From Paenibacillus taihuensis (GTDB lineage Bacteria > Bacillota > Bacilli > Paenibacillales > Paenibacillaceae): a stretch of DNA of 64,000 nucleotides. Every line of letters starts with the position of its first letter. Positions within the stretch are counted from its first letter, which is position 1. The translations under genes and the position numbers were made by a program. The notes beneath the pieces are model-generated. The model did no database searches, was not told where the DNA came from, and saw only the letters and a program-made list of their open reading frames with translations. Location: NCBI RefSeq assembly GCF_003386535.1, contig NZ_QTTN01000007.1:62001-126000 (forward strand). Reading direction: 5' to 3'. Of the stretch, positions 26,142 to 35,708 are shown piece after piece.

Positions 26142-26174
26142 AAAAGGCTGCCGTAATCTAATTACAGCAGCCTC
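26142..26174 (-). terminator. Rho-independent terminator
   Basis: On the minus strand AGGCTGCTGTAAT pairs with ATTACGGCAGCCT (one mismatch, 13-bp arms, 3-base loop), followed by TTTG. It lies directly after the clan-A glycosidase gene. Confidence 0.8.
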
Positions 26175-26179
26175 CGATT

Positions 26180-27163
26180 CTACCGGCTTAGTTCTTGCAC
26201 AAGCTCTTTGAATTTCGCGTATGCGGGCTTCGGCGTGTAGTCATCCCGCATAATCCCGAAATGATGGAACAGGTCCTCTTGATTGCTATCCGCATCACGC
26301 AGACCAAACAAAGCATAGTGAGATATATTCAGCTGATCCCGAAGCTCATAGACCTTTCGAATAAGCGCCTCGAGAATCATCGTTTGCCGCTCTTCCGTCC
26401 GCACCAGCTGCGTGAACGGATTCCTTCCCGTCGGCCACCCGTTCTCCGTGACTCGAATGGCAACATTCCGCGGAATGCCGGCCTTCATCATGTCCTCTTC
26501 CCTAAGCTTCGTCAGCGTTCGCTCCACTGCTTCGGAAATTTCTTCAATCTCGAGGGGCTCTTCATCAAACACATCAATATAGAAGTTATGTCCGACGAAA
26601 TCCAAGCAGTTGATAAAGGTATCGCCGCCTTGCTCCCCGAGGCTGTCCCAGAAGTTGGGAACCGCAACTGGCCCATCCGGCACCGATCCGAAGCCGATAG
26701 GGAGTTGCAATTGCAGCTTGTTTGCTTCCTCTTTGGCGGCAAGCACTCCGCGTATCAATGCCTGCTGCGTATACGGTCTCGCACCTTCCATGAAGCTTAA
26801 GTTCGGCTCATTCGTAATCTGAAGCGAACGCATCGACGTTCCGTAACGCTCAATCACTTTCCGTACAAAATCAAGCCATTCTTCCATATGGAAGCCGGAC
26901 TCCTGCATGCTGCCAATAACCAAATCGCCCATCAGCCCGTGCCCCTGAAGCGCGTCTCCTCTTGCGAAATTTCCCTTCTCCGAAGCTGGCCCCGCGTATA
27001 CAAAATAATTTCGAGGAACGAGCTGCTCCTGCTCACCGCGAAGATCATCTACCGCCTGCCGCACTTTCGCATAAACATCCTCCGGTCCTGTAGCCAGCCC
27101 AGTCGGTGTTCCCGCAGCGCTCAGCGGATAGATGCCGAACGTTAACCCAGTTCTCATCGACAA
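26180..27163 (-). CDS. Clan GH-A glycoside hydrolase-like TIM barrel
   Basis: A 327-residue intracellular protein. LQITNEPN (Glu119) and RVTENGWPTG (Glu240) look like the acid/base and nucleophile glutamates at the ends of strands 4 and 7 of a clan-A (GH5/GH39/GH17-like) barrel. GHNFYIDVF fits strand 6. The exact GH family is uncertain. A TTG start preceded by AAAGGAG is used; an in-frame ATG two codons later is possible. A terminator separates it from the upstream GH30 gene. Confidence 0.72.
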   Translation of the reverse strand: MSMRTGLTFGIYPLSAAGTPTGLATGPEDVYAKVRQAVDDLRGEQEQLVPRNYFVYAGPASEKGNFARGDALQGHGLMGDLVIGSMQESGFHMEEWLDFVRKVIERYGTSMRSLQITNEPNLSFMEGARPYTQQALIRGVLAAKEEANKLQLQLPIGFGSVPDGPVAVPNFWDSLGEQGGDTFINCLDFVGHNFYIDVFDEEPLEIEEISEAVERTLTKLREEDMMKAGIPRNVAIRVTENGWPTGRNPFTQLVRTEERQTMILEALIRKVYELRDQLNISHYALFGLRDADSNQEDLFHHFGIMRDDYTPKPAYAKFKELVQELSR

Positions 27164-27250
27164 TTGCCTTCACTCCTTTAATCGATCACCATCATACTAG
27201 TATGACGCTCATCTCATGAAATATAAGTGAAGTTACCCATCTTATGGGAA

Positions 27251-27290
27251 AAAGAAACAAGCTGATATCGGCACGATGCCGACATCAGCT
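27251..27290 (-). terminator. Rho-independent terminator at the end of the catabolic operon
   Basis: AGCTGATGTCGGCA and TGCCGATATCAGCT form a 14-bp stem with one mismatch and a 3-base loop on the minus strand, followed by TTGTTTCTTTTT. It lies 11 bases after the GH30 gene. Confidence 0.85.
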
Positions 27291-27300
27291 CGCCATATCC

Positions 27301-28647
27301 TTATACTTCGCTCGTCTCCGCGATGATTGTTGTCACACTCTCCGGAGCAAATGTCCACTCGTTAAGCGGCAACCCGCTGTGTCTACCTGCAAAGCTATGC
27401 TCTTCAGAGGTGAACACTACCCCCATGTGCTTGCAGTAGCCAAACTCGAGGCTGGAAGTGATCGCTTCTTTGCTATTATTGATCACAACCAGAGTCGCAA
27501 CATGACCGCCTTGATCTGCATAAGCGACCACTTTAAGCTCTGGATGTGTGGACTCTACCTCAACTCGAATGTACCCTGGACGAATGAATTTGCTGAACTG
27601 TCCAAACACCCACAGCCGCTTTGTCTCTTGGAACTTGCCCTCTGCTTCATCAATATAGACAAGCCCATCGCGGAAATCATAACGAGATACGGCGATCCAA
27701 TACTGCCATGAGGTGACTTGACCGATCGTCAGATCCTCATGGATCAAATTCGCCATCACAAGTGCAGACGACATCCCGAAGTCCTTGCCGCCTTCCATCT
27801 CCGTCCATTCGGACATCCAGATTGGCAGCTCCGGCTGTTCTTTCTGAATCAAATTTGCGAACTCTTCTTTGAAAACAATGTTGGAGACATGCGGGACGTA
27901 GGAGTGCACAGCGATATTATCTATATATTTCATGAGTTCCTTATCTTCAGCGAGCTTGTAGTAGTACATTCTCGCGCTTGACCATTCCCCTGCCTCCAGT
28001 GCAGAAATACGAACCGGAAGTCCTTGATCCTCAATACGGCGTGCGAGTGCGCGATATACCGACACGCATTCCTCCGGCTGATAGTGGCAGCCCTCTTGGC
28101 CATTATGCGAAGCGTTCCACAGCCACATGGGTTCATTGATCGGAGCAATCCAATCAACCGGCAGTCCTTCGACATCGATGAGATGCTTAACGACATCAAC
28201 TAAATATGTTGCGAACGCATCCTCCATGCCTTCTTTGAAATTGGATCTTCCTTCTTGATGACCGCTCGTCAGACCGGACTGCGTCATTCTCGGCGTCGGA
28301 CTGTTCGCGAACGCGACGATTCGCTCTGCGCCGCTGGCTACCGCTTGCTTCATCACCGCGACCGCCTGTGCATCGCGGCTCCAATCGTACTCCCCCTCGG
28401 ACACTTCGTAAGTCTCCGCGCGGCGCCATGGATCCTCAATCTCTTGACCGTCGCCGCCGCCGATGTTATGTCGATAGATCGTTAGGCCGATTCCGGATTG
28501 CGGATGAAACAACAGCTCGAGCAGCCGCGTTACTTCATTCGGCTGCCAGCTGCCGGTATGCTGCGCCCACCAAGCACCGGACGCGCCGAAACCCTCCATC
28601 CGTTGCTTCTTATTCGCCAGCTTGATTTCAATTCGATTCTCGCTCAT
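27301..28647 (-). CDS. GH30-type O-glycosyl hydrolase
   Basis: A 448-residue protein without signal peptide. The N-terminal MEGFGASGAWWAQH is typical of GH30 (XynC/glucosylceramidase-like) enzymes. Catalytic glutamates are Glu172 (PINEPMWLWN, acid/base) and Glu280 (IWMSEWTEMEGG, nucleophile). The C-terminal beta-sandwich with GYIRVEV and ATLVVINNS also fits the family. The substrate may be a beta-linked oligosaccharide imported by the adjacent symporters. The start MSENRIE is preceded by AAGGACAAGGTG. It is the last gene of the TetR-controlled operon. Confidence 0.85.
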   Translation of the reverse strand: MSENRIEIKLANKKQRMEGFGASGAWWAQHTGSWQPNEVTRLLELLFHPQSGIGLTIYRHNIGGGDGQEIEDPWRRAETYEVSEGEYDWSRDAQAVAVMKQAVASGAERIVAFANSPTPRMTQSGLTSGHQEGRSNFKEGMEDAFATYLVDVVKHLIDVEGLPVDWIAPINEPMWLWNASHNGQEGCHYQPEECVSVYRALARRIEDQGLPVRISALEAGEWSSARMYYYKLAEDKELMKYIDNIAVHSYVPHVSNIVFKEEFANLIQKEQPELPIWMSEWTEMEGGKDFGMSSALVMANLIHEDLTIGQVTSWQYWIAVSRYDFRDGLVYIDEAEGKFQETKRLWVFGQFSKFIRPGYIRVEVESTHPELKVVAYADQGGHVATLVVINNSKEAITSSLEFGYCKHMGVVFTSEEHSFAGRHSGLPLNEWTFAPESVTTIIAETSEV

Positions 28648-28694
28648 ACGTTCACCTTGTCCTTTGTAGTAGTATTTTCGCTGGGACGGGACGG

Positions 28695-30041
28695 TCACTT
28701 CTTGATCGTGTCCAATTCCAGTAGAATCCGATTGTAGAACGTGTCATTAAGCTTATAGAACACCGTAAATACAAGAAGCGATATTGCGACGAGAATCATA
28801 GGGATACACGTCATCAGGAAGACAATGCCGTCAAGCGTATGCTGCGATTGCACAATGTTAGGTACGAATCCGATCACGGCGAGCGTTGTTCCGACAATAA
28901 AATCCTTGGACGCTTCGCTGAAGCTGCCGACGACACCAGTAATCGACACGATCGTGGAGTTGTTGCGTTCCCCCGTCTTCCATGCGCCATAATCGATGAT
29001 GTCCGCGGTAAATATAGGTACAATCGCCGACGTAATGCCAAGCGCCAGATAGAGCATAATGCCGCCGATGTAGACAATGTAGAAATGCGTATCGACGATA
29101 CCTCTCGAGAGGAACAGAAGAAGGTAACCGGCAATAAGGATTGCGCACGCTAGGATAAAGGCCGACTTCTTCGTAAGCGCTCTCATCAATTTCGGAAATA
29201 TAATCATCATGACGACCTGCGACAATCCGACCGTAATGCCGAACGTAGCGTACATCCCTTCATTGCCCATGTTGTACTTGAAGAAATAGAGCGCGCTTCC
29301 TGTCGTAATGAACGTGCCGACGTGCAGCAGGAAGCTGACAATCTGAATGACTAGCAGCTGATCATTCTTCGCTACGGCCTTCAACATCTCTTTAAGCTTT
29401 ATTTTCTCCGCCGCCTCTACGCTTGTCCGCTCTTTATATTTCTTGATGAAGAGCAGATTGCTGACCATGAAGAGTGCCGCGAAGATGAGCGCGAGACGGA
29501 AATAGCCTTCTGCTTGAGTAGCCGCGATGACAGCAAGGAGCGGCAGCACTGCCCCCACCGTGGTGAAATCTCCGAGCACCGCGCCGATTCCCGGAATGAC
29601 CGAGAGCTTCTGCCGCTCCTCGACATTCCGTGTCAGCGTCGGGAACACCGATCCCATAGCAGTACCGAATATGGTGCCGAACAGACCTCCAAGGACAAAA
29701 ACGATCGCAACGTAGAACAGCAGCTTCGTGCCAGTGAAGCCTGTATTCGTGAAGATGGCGATATTAAGCGGAGGAATGAGCAGCGTACCGACGAGCAGCC
29801 AAGGTTTGATTTTGCCCCAGCGGGTCTCGGTTCGGTCAATGACAACCCCCATCACCGGCGAGAAGCACATATTCAGAATCTTGGAGAAGAAGAACAGCGA
29901 CCCAATGAAAGCAACAGGCACAAGCGAGACATCGCTTAGAAAAATCATAATGTATGAGGACACGAAACCACTGAGCAGTCCGTTGCCATAGGCATTGATG
30001 CCATAGAGCCATTTGAAGCTTAAACTCGGTTTATCGTCCAT
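28695..30041 (-). CDS. GPH-family (MFS) sugar:cation symporter 1
   Basis: A 448-residue, 12-helix transporter. The N-terminal region ...YGINAYGNGLLSGFVSSYIMIFLSDVSLV and the cytoplasmic DRTETRWGKIKPWLLVG motif define the glycoside-pentoside-hexuronide:cation symporter family (melibiose/XynP/UidB type). It probably imports a glycoside or oligosaccharide for the downstream GH30 enzyme. It shares only family-level similarity with the second GPH gene upstream, and lies 24 bases after it. Confidence 0.88.
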   Translation of the reverse strand: MDDKPSLSFKWLYGINAYGNGLLSGFVSSYIMIFLSDVSLVPVAFIGSLFFFSKILNMCFSPVMGVVIDRTETRWGKIKPWLLVGTLLIPPLNIAIFTNTGFTGTKLLFYVAIVFVLGGLFGTIFGTAMGSVFPTLTRNVEERQKLSVIPGIGAVLGDFTTVGAVLPLLAVIAATQAEGYFRLALIFAALFMVSNLLFIKKYKERTSVEAAEKIKLKEMLKAVAKNDQLLVIQIVSFLLHVGTFITTGSALYFFKYNMGNEGMYATFGITVGLSQVVMMIIFPKLMRALTKKSAFILACAILIAGYLLLFLSRGIVDTHFYIVYIGGIMLYLALGITSAIVPIFTADIIDYGAWKTGERNNSTIVSITGVVGSFSEASKDFIVGTTLAVIGFVPNIVQSQHTLDGIVFLMTCIPMILVAISLLVFTVFYKLNDTFYNRILLELDTIKK

Positions 30042-30065
30042 CTGAGATGTTCACTCCGTTCCATC

Positions 30066-31409
30066 TTATGCTTGTCTCTGTTTGAGTTCCGACAGCACGC
30101 TCAAATACTTGGTTTCCGATAGATCGTAACGGCTGAGCGGCAGCAATGCGAGCAGCGCCAGTGCGCCGGGAATGAACGTAAACGACAAATGAATCCCGTT
30201 CAGCGTAGATACATTCTGCGCGACATTCGGTACATAGCCGATAATGGACAATGCAAATGCGCCAACGGAACCGCCAATTGCTGAAGCAACCTTTGTTTTG
30301 AAAATATTGGTCGAGAAGACCATCCCTTCTTGCCTTACGCCCGTCTTCCATTCTCCGTATTCAACCGTGTCCGCGAGCATCGACATGCGAACAATATCAC
30401 CCGCTCCATCCATGAACCCGCCTGCGACGTTCCAAACGAGCAACCATTCCAACGAATGGTAGCCAGAGAAATAGAGACCGATTGAAGCAGCGCTCGTTAA
30501 TGCAGCCGTATACATTGCAACTCGTCTCTTGCCTAACTTCCGGGCGAGCCAAGGCGTACAGATGGCACCTGCCACGGAGACGATCGCATAAAGTCCCATG
30601 AAGACGGGGATCATCGATTCTGCATCATAGTTGTATTTGAGGTAGTACAACGTGAAAACGGATTTAATGGAGAAAATGGTTTCGCCGATGAGCATCGAGA
30701 TAATTAACATCATTAATGGTTTGTTCGTCTGGAACAGCTTCCACACATGCCGGAGCTTAACTGGCTTGCGCTCTGACTGCTGATGCTTCTCTTTCACATT
30801 GAAGAACGTGATCAGGGTAAGCACGATACTTGCCGCTGCGAAGACGATCGCGACCATACGCCAACCTACTCGGTCATCCCCTCCGCCGAAAGCATCAACA
30901 AGCGGCAGAGTGATCACATTCACGCCAATAATGCCAATGACTGCGAGCGTTCGCGGAATCATCACGACGCTGCTGCGTTCCTGCGGGTCCTGGGTCAGCG
31001 AAGCGCTCATCGACCAGTACGGAATATCCATCGCCGCAAACGCAATCCCCCAGAGGATGTACGTACTGTACGCCCAGGCCAGCCTGCCGCCGGAGCTGAG
31101 CTCCGGCGACCAGAAGCATAGAATAACGATCGTCCCCATAACGAACGGGCCGAATAACAAGTATGGCCGGAATCGCCCCCATCTTGTTCGCGTGTTATCG
31201 ACGATGTGCCCCATGATCGGATCATTGATGGCATCCCACATGCGTGCGATGAGGAATAACGTGCCGATGGCGGCTATTGAAATGCCGAAGTAGTCGGTAT
31301 AGAAGACGACCAGGTACGTGCTCATTAGTCCGTAAATGATGTTGTTGCCCAAGCTGCCCATACCATAAGCGAACTTTTCTCTGAGCGTTAATTTATCCAG
31401 GTTCGCCAT
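30066..31409 (-). CDS. GPH-family (MFS) sugar:cation symporter 2
   Basis: A 447-residue, 12-helix GPH symporter. LTLREKFAYGMGSLGNNIIYGLMSTYLVVFYTDYFG and the motif DNTRTRWGRFRPYLLFG are textbook for this family. The presence of two different GPH symporters in one operon suggests two related substrates or a heteromeric arrangement; both are inferences. It follows the aldehyde dehydrogenase gene by 37 bases. Confidence 0.9.
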   Translation of the reverse strand: MANLDKLTLREKFAYGMGSLGNNIIYGLMSTYLVVFYTDYFGISIAAIGTLFLIARMWDAINDPIMGHIVDNTRTRWGRFRPYLLFGPFVMGTIVILCFWSPELSSGGRLAWAYSTYILWGIAFAAMDIPYWSMSASLTQDPQERSSVVMIPRTLAVIGIIGVNVITLPLVDAFGGGDDRVGWRMVAIVFAAASIVLTLITFFNVKEKHQQSERKPVKLRHVWKLFQTNKPLMMLIISMLIGETIFSIKSVFTLYYLKYNYDAESMIPVFMGLYAIVSVAGAICTPWLARKLGKRRVAMYTAALTSAASIGLYFSGYHSLEWLLVWNVAGGFMDGAGDIVRMSMLADTVEYGEWKTGVRQEGMVFSTNIFKTKVASAIGGSVGAFALSIIGYVPNVAQNVSTLNGIHLSFTFIPGALALLALLPLSRYDLSETKYLSVLSELKQRQA

Positions 31410-31446
31410 ATTGTTGGTCCTCTCTGCTTTTCTATGCAGTAAACAA

Positions 31447-32817
31447 TTACTTGAACAGTTGCCGGATGATCTGGAGCGCGCCTTTTACTTTGCCATACCG
31501 CAGAGGAAGGTCAAATTGGGTCGTTTGGGTGAGGACACTCTTCTGGTGGGTGAAGCAGTGATAGGAATGTACGCCGTGGTACGCGCCGGATCCGCTGCCG
31601 CCAACACCGCCAAACGGCAAATTCGGATTCATGAACTGGTAGAGCGTGTCGTTGACGCTTCCTGTTCCGAAGGAAAGCTCACGGATAACTCTCTTCTTCA
31701 CATGGTCGTTCTCGGTGAACAAGTACAAGGCAAGCGGCTTCTCTTGCTGCTGTATGACCCTAAACGCCTCTTCCAAAGAGTCGTATGGAAGAATCGGGGC
31801 GATAGGTCCGAAGATTTCTTCCTTCATGACCGCGTGTTCCCAGGATACATCGGTTAGAATTGTCGGAGCTAACATACGCCTCTGCCGATCCGCCTCGCCC
31901 CCGTGGTAAACAGTCGGTCCTTCCAGCAAGCTGTTCAAACGGTCGAGATGCCGCTCGTTAATGATGCACGTGAAGTCTGGGTTCTCTATTGGATTCGCCG
32001 TGTATAGTCGGATCATCTCGTCTCGCAGTTGCTCGCGAAATCGCTGTTCAATCGAGCGATGGACATAGATATAATCAGGCGCGATGCACGTTTGCCCGGC
32101 ATTGAGCAGCTTTCCCCACGCGATTCTGCGGGCGGCAAGCGGAATGTTCGCGCTCTCGTCGACGATGGTCGGATTCTTCCCGCCGAGCTCTAGCGTAACC
32201 GGTGTGAGATGCTGACTTGCGGCAGACATAATGATCTTGCCGATCGAACCGCTGCCCGTATAGAAAATATGATCGTATCGTTCCTTCAGCAGCGCCGTCG
32301 TCTCTTCCACTCCGCCTTCTATGCAAGCGATATAGTCGGAAGGGAATGCACCTGCGAGCAGCTTGCAGATTAGAGCCGATGAATGAACGGCAAGCTCCGA
32401 TGGCTTCACAATCGCGGTGTTGCCTCCGGCAATCGCACCAATGAGCGGCGTTATCGTAAGCAGGAACGGATAGTTCCAAGGTGCAATAATGAGATTCACG
32501 CCGAACGGATCGCGGTAGATCCGGCTGCTGCTGCCGAAATGCGTCAGCGGCGAGCTTACCCGCTTCGGCCGCATCCATTTCCGAAGATGCTTGAGCGTAT
32601 GAGAAATTTCGAACTTGATGTAGCCGACATCCGCGAAGAAGCCCTCCATCTCGCTCTTGTTCAAGTCATCGTGAACCGCTTTTAATATCAACGCTTCGTT
32701 GTCTGCAACAAGCCGATATAGCTTCTCCAGCTGCTGCTTGCGGAACTCGTAGGATCTTGTGGCGCCTGTCTGAAAATAAGCCCGTTGTGATGCGACAAGC
32801 TCGGAGTAGGATAGCAT
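31447..32817 (-). CDS. Aldehyde dehydrogenase (class 3-like)
   Basis: A 456-residue NAD(P)-dependent aldehyde dehydrogenase. Residues seen: NAD-binding PWNYP (113-117), KPSE (138-141), the general base Glu210 (LELGGKNP) and catalytic Cys244 (NAGQTCIAPDY). The length and motifs match the class 3/YwdH-like group without membrane tail. It probably oxidises the aldehyde released by the aldolase encoded just upstream. The start MLSYSEL is preferred because GGAGG lies 11 bases upstream, within the six extra in-frame codons that an earlier ATG would add. Confidence 0.88.
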   Translation of the reverse strand: MLSYSELVASQRAYFQTGATRSYEFRKQQLEKLYRLVADNEALILKAVHDDLNKSEMEGFFADVGYIKFEISHTLKHLRKWMRPKRVSSPLTHFGSSSRIYRDPFGVNLIIAPWNYPFLLTITPLIGAIAGGNTAIVKPSELAVHSSALICKLLAGAFPSDYIACIEGGVEETTALLKERYDHIFYTGSGSIGKIIMSAASQHLTPVTLELGGKNPTIVDESANIPLAARRIAWGKLLNAGQTCIAPDYIYVHRSIEQRFREQLRDEMIRLYTANPIENPDFTCIINERHLDRLNSLLEGPTVYHGGEADRQRRMLAPTILTDVSWEHAVMKEEIFGPIAPILPYDSLEEAFRVIQQQEKPLALYLFTENDHVKKRVIRELSFGTGSVNDTLYQFMNPNLPFGGVGGSGSGAYHGVHSYHCFTHQKSVLTQTTQFDLPLRYGKVKGALQIIRQLFK

Positions 32818-32845
32818 CTCGCCGCTAACCTCCATTCGGATATAA

Positions 32846-34072
32846 TCATTTGGTATTCTTGGTCGCCTGCTTGGAATAGCTGTTCAAATACATGTAGCGC
32901 ATCAGAAAACTCTCTAACGGATGGATCGGTTGGATCGATCCGAACAGGGATGCGCCGATTAGCGCTTTGCAGTTCTTCTCCATCACCATCGCCACCGCGG
33001 TCGCATCGCTTCTCGTGCTTCCGCAGCAAAGCGCGCCTTTCTGATGGAGCAGCACTGCAGAGGCACGCTTGAGCGCTGACCTGATCGCCGTCTTAGCATG
33101 TATCGGTACAGTCTTCGCAGAAGTACCGACCAGCTGAGCAAAGTCGTCCAGAAGCGGACGAACCGTTATGTCCGCATGCGACACAGCCGTGACGCTCGGC
33201 GTGTCAGAATGAACGATATAGTTAATGTCATTAAAAATATGATAAATGTCATTAAGTAACCTTGCTTCCTCTCTGATAGAAGCATTCAGCAGGTGCAGCT
33301 CTTCGCTTTTCACTTCCGTCACGACGCCATTACTTAACTTGAGCGTAAACCCTGATGACGTACGCTCGCTTTCAAAGTAGAAGCCAGAGTCGTAGTTGTT
33401 TTTGAGGTTGCATGATTCAGACTTCTGCGCTCTGCCAGATAATCGCGAGATCGCATATTGATTCAGCAGAACAGGGTCAACGCTGCTCCGTCCGCTTAGC
33501 TTCAAGTACTGTTTCGCGACATATTCCGCGCATGCAGCCTCCAGATCGGAAGCAGCTTGGAACGCCACTTCATTATTCGCTCCGAAGCAAAGTGCGCCAT
33601 GCTTAGACAGGATCACCGCATGCCCGCTCGTTTGTTTCAACGCCTTCGCCGCCTTGCGAGCCAGCTTCTTCGTTGTCGGTAGAGCATAGTCCGCGCAGAT
33701 CACTTCGTCACCGAGGAGAGGATACTTCCCGTATACCTTCATTCTCTCCACTCCAGCGGCACTTACAACAGATGCATTCTCCTGATGGGTATGAATGACG
33801 AAATTCACATTCGGATCGTGCAGATACACTGCTGCATGCATCGCTTTCTCGGAAGACGGCTTGATGTCGCCGCTATAACTGCAATCCGCTATCGCCACTT
33901 CGACGATATCGTCCGCAGTCAGCTGCATATAGTCTCTGCCTTTTGGCGTAATGACGAAATGCGTATCACTGATCCGGCAGCTCACATTTCCCCAGGTGCG
34001 GGCGATCAGCTTCGACTCTACGAGCTTTCTGCCCGCCTTTACGACAAGTTCTTTCGCTTCAAGCGTATCCAT
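32846..34072 (-). CDS. Tandem class II aldolase/adducin-domain protein
   Basis: A 408-residue protein with two class II aldolase/adducin-type domains. Domain 1 (about 1-200) has the full active site: SSE with catalytic Glu75, zinc ligands His94 and His96 (VIHTHQENA), and His158 (LSKHGALCFG). Domain 2 (about 255-395) has the same fold (EEARLLNDIYHIFNDINYIVHSDTPS ... AVLLHQKGALCCG), but HxH has become HSD and the third His is Lys. It therefore cannot bind zinc in the usual way. Fuculose/ribulose-phosphate aldolases are single-domain, so a double form is unusual. RBS GGAGGATC. It follows the aminotransferase gene by 35 bases. Confidence 0.86.
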   Translation of the reverse strand: MDTLEAKELVVKAGRKLVESKLIARTWGNVSCRISDTHFVITPKGRDYMQLTADDIVEVAIADCSYSGDIKPSSEKAMHAAVYLHDPNVNFVIHTHQENASVVSAAGVERMKVYGKYPLLGDEVICADYALPTTKKLARKAAKALKQTSGHAVILSKHGALCFGANNEVAFQAASDLEAACAEYVAKQYLKLSGRSSVDPVLLNQYAISRLSGRAQKSESCNLKNNYDSGFYFESERTSSGFTLKLSNGVVTEVKSEELHLLNASIREEARLLNDIYHIFNDINYIVHSDTPSVTAVSHADITVRPLLDDFAQLVGTSAKTVPIHAKTAIRSALKRASAVLLHQKGALCCGSTRSDATAVAMVMEKNCKALIGASLFGSIQPIHPLESFLMRYMYLNSYSKQATKNTK

Positions 34073-34107
34073 AGACGAGATCCTCCAGCCTCTAGCTCAG
34101 CAAAGGT

Positions 34108-35586
34108 TTAAACGTTGACGGCAACATGGCGAAATACGCGGTCAAATCTGACGAGTACATCATCGATCATCTCATCTGTATAGGCTGCGCTTGTATAGAG
34201 CCTGCTGCCTGCAAGTGTCACAATGCCCTCTGCCATGTATGCCGCACCCATATGCTCCATCTCTTTTTTGCGCTCCGAGGTTGCTTTGAGAACGCCAGGT
34301 ATTCGCCACGGCTTCGACCAATCGATCGCGTAATGCAGCGTGCCGACCGTTTCCAAGTGGCAGATCGAGCCTTGGTTGAACGCGACAAAAGGCAGCTTAT
34401 GCTTCGCGATAAGCGCTTTCAATCCTGCCGTGAGGACATCCCCAATCTTGCCCGCTCGCTGCACTGCATTCGTACGATCCAATTCTTCCAGCATATAATA
34501 GCCGGCGACGCAGCTCAGCGGATTGGCCGCCATCGTACCGCCGACGAGCGCCTTCTTATGCTTCTCACCTGACTGCAAGCCAGCCGACAGGTATTTCATA
34601 TACGCTCTCTTGCCGCCGAGACCGCCTGCTCCCGGATAGCCGCCGGCAATGACTTTGCCAAACACGGTCAGGTCCGGTGAAACGCCGAAGTAGCCTTGTG
34701 CTCCTGCCATTCCGATTCGAAACGCAGTAACGACCTCGTCGAAAATAAGCAGCGCGCCATACTTGCGGCACAGCGCTTCGACGCCTTTATTAAACTCTTT
34801 ATCAAGCGGTCTTGTTCCGCTCTCGGGACCGACCGGTTCGATTAGAACCGCAGCCGTTCCGCCGCGCAGCTGATTGAAGCGCAGCTTCCGTTCCAGATCG
34901 ATCAGATCGCCCGGGAAGAATTCCTGCGTATATTTGAACATGTGACGCGGAACACCATGCGCTTGCGTCCACTTGGAGCCGGGAATCCGGATGCCATACG
35001 CAAGCTGGTCGCTCCAGCCGTGATAAGCGCCGCCCATCTTGAGGACATATTTCTTCTTCGTCGCAAGACGCGCCACACGAATTGCAGCCATGCACGCTTC
35101 AGTTCCTGAGCCGAGCATCCGGAACATCTCGACCGTTTCAACATGATCTGCGATCTTCTTCGCTAGTTTATATTCGTATTCATGGAATAGACCCGTTGAA
35201 GGTCCGCAATCATTCAGCAAATCGATGACTTTGCTTCTAACCGCGGGAGGATTGCTTCCGAGCACGGTCGGACCGCCTGCCTGCAGAAAATCATAGTACT
35301 GATTGCCGTCGATATCATAGAGATAAGCGCCCTCCGCCTTCGTGAACACGAGAGGGAACGGATGGTTGAAGGCAAGATTATGCTGCACGCCGCCCGGAAT
35401 AACATCTACTGCTTCCCCAATCATCGCCTTCGACTTGGCGCACTTCTTCTCATAGTACTCCTGCTCGTACGATCTCAACGCTTCCGGCTTGATTGTATGG
35501 ATCGGCTGCTTTATCAATTCATCCAGCTGAGCAATGATTGAAGCTGTATCTGGGTACTCTGAAATTGCATAGTTGTCTCTATCCAT
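34108..35586 (-). CDS. Class III aminotransferase (glutamate-1-semialdehyde aminomutase-like)
   Basis: A 492-residue PLP enzyme. Key residues: GSGTEACMAAIRVAR (phosphate binding, about 159-173), AYHGWSD, FDEVVTAFR (Asp283) and Schiff-base Lys311 in FGKVIAGGYPGAGGLGG. The N-terminal 55 residues are an extra extension compared with HemL (about 430 residues). Here it is surely catabolic rather than part of heme synthesis, because it leads a sugar-type operon. It may deaminate an amino-sugar or aminoalcohol-derived intermediate. The RBS is GGAGGGC. Its promoter overlaps a 20-bp TetR palindrome. Confidence 0.88.
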   Translation of the reverse strand: MDRDNYAISEYPDTASIIAQLDELIKQPIHTIKPEALRSYEQEYYEKKCAKSKAMIGEAVDVIPGGVQHNLAFNHPFPLVFTKAEGAYLYDIDGNQYYDFLQAGGPTVLGSNPPAVRSKVIDLLNDCGPSTGLFHEYEYKLAKKIADHVETVEMFRMLGSGTEACMAAIRVARLATKKKYVLKMGGAYHGWSDQLAYGIRIPGSKWTQAHGVPRHMFKYTQEFFPGDLIDLERKLRFNQLRGGTAAVLIEPVGPESGTRPLDKEFNKGVEALCRKYGALLIFDEVVTAFRIGMAGAQGYFGVSPDLTVFGKVIAGGYPGAGGLGGKRAYMKYLSAGLQSGEKHKKALVGGTMAANPLSCVAGYYMLEELDRTNAVQRAGKIGDVLTAGLKALIAKHKLPFVAFNQGSICHLETVGTLHYAIDWSKPWRIPGVLKATSERKKEMEHMGAAYMAEGIVTLAGSRLYTSAAYTDEMIDDVLVRFDRVFRHVAVNV

Positions 35587-35637
35587 GGTAGCCCTCCACC
35601 CTTGTCATTGGAACCGGTTTCAGCATATTGTATAAGT

Positions 35638-35691
35638 GTGAGTGAACGTTCACTCACGATTTCAGTATAGTTGGCTATGCCGAATTGTCAA
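35638..35691 (-). promoter_or_regulatory. Operon promoter with TetR operator 1
   Basis: On the minus strand TTGACA (35691-35686), a 16-base spacer and TATACT (35669-35664) form a good sigma-A promoter. It is followed after 6 bases by the perfect 20-bp palindrome GTGAGTGAACGTTCACTCAC (35638-35657), covering the expected transcription start. A repressor bound here would block the aminotransferase operon. Confidence 0.82.
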
Positions 35692-35708
35692 CTGAAATGT
35701 ATGCAGGA

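Noticed and set aside
34108-35586. Assignment of the class III aminotransferase as HemL (heme synthesis)
   Set aside because: It has a long N-terminal extension, leads a sugar-type operon under TetR control and has no heme genes nearby.
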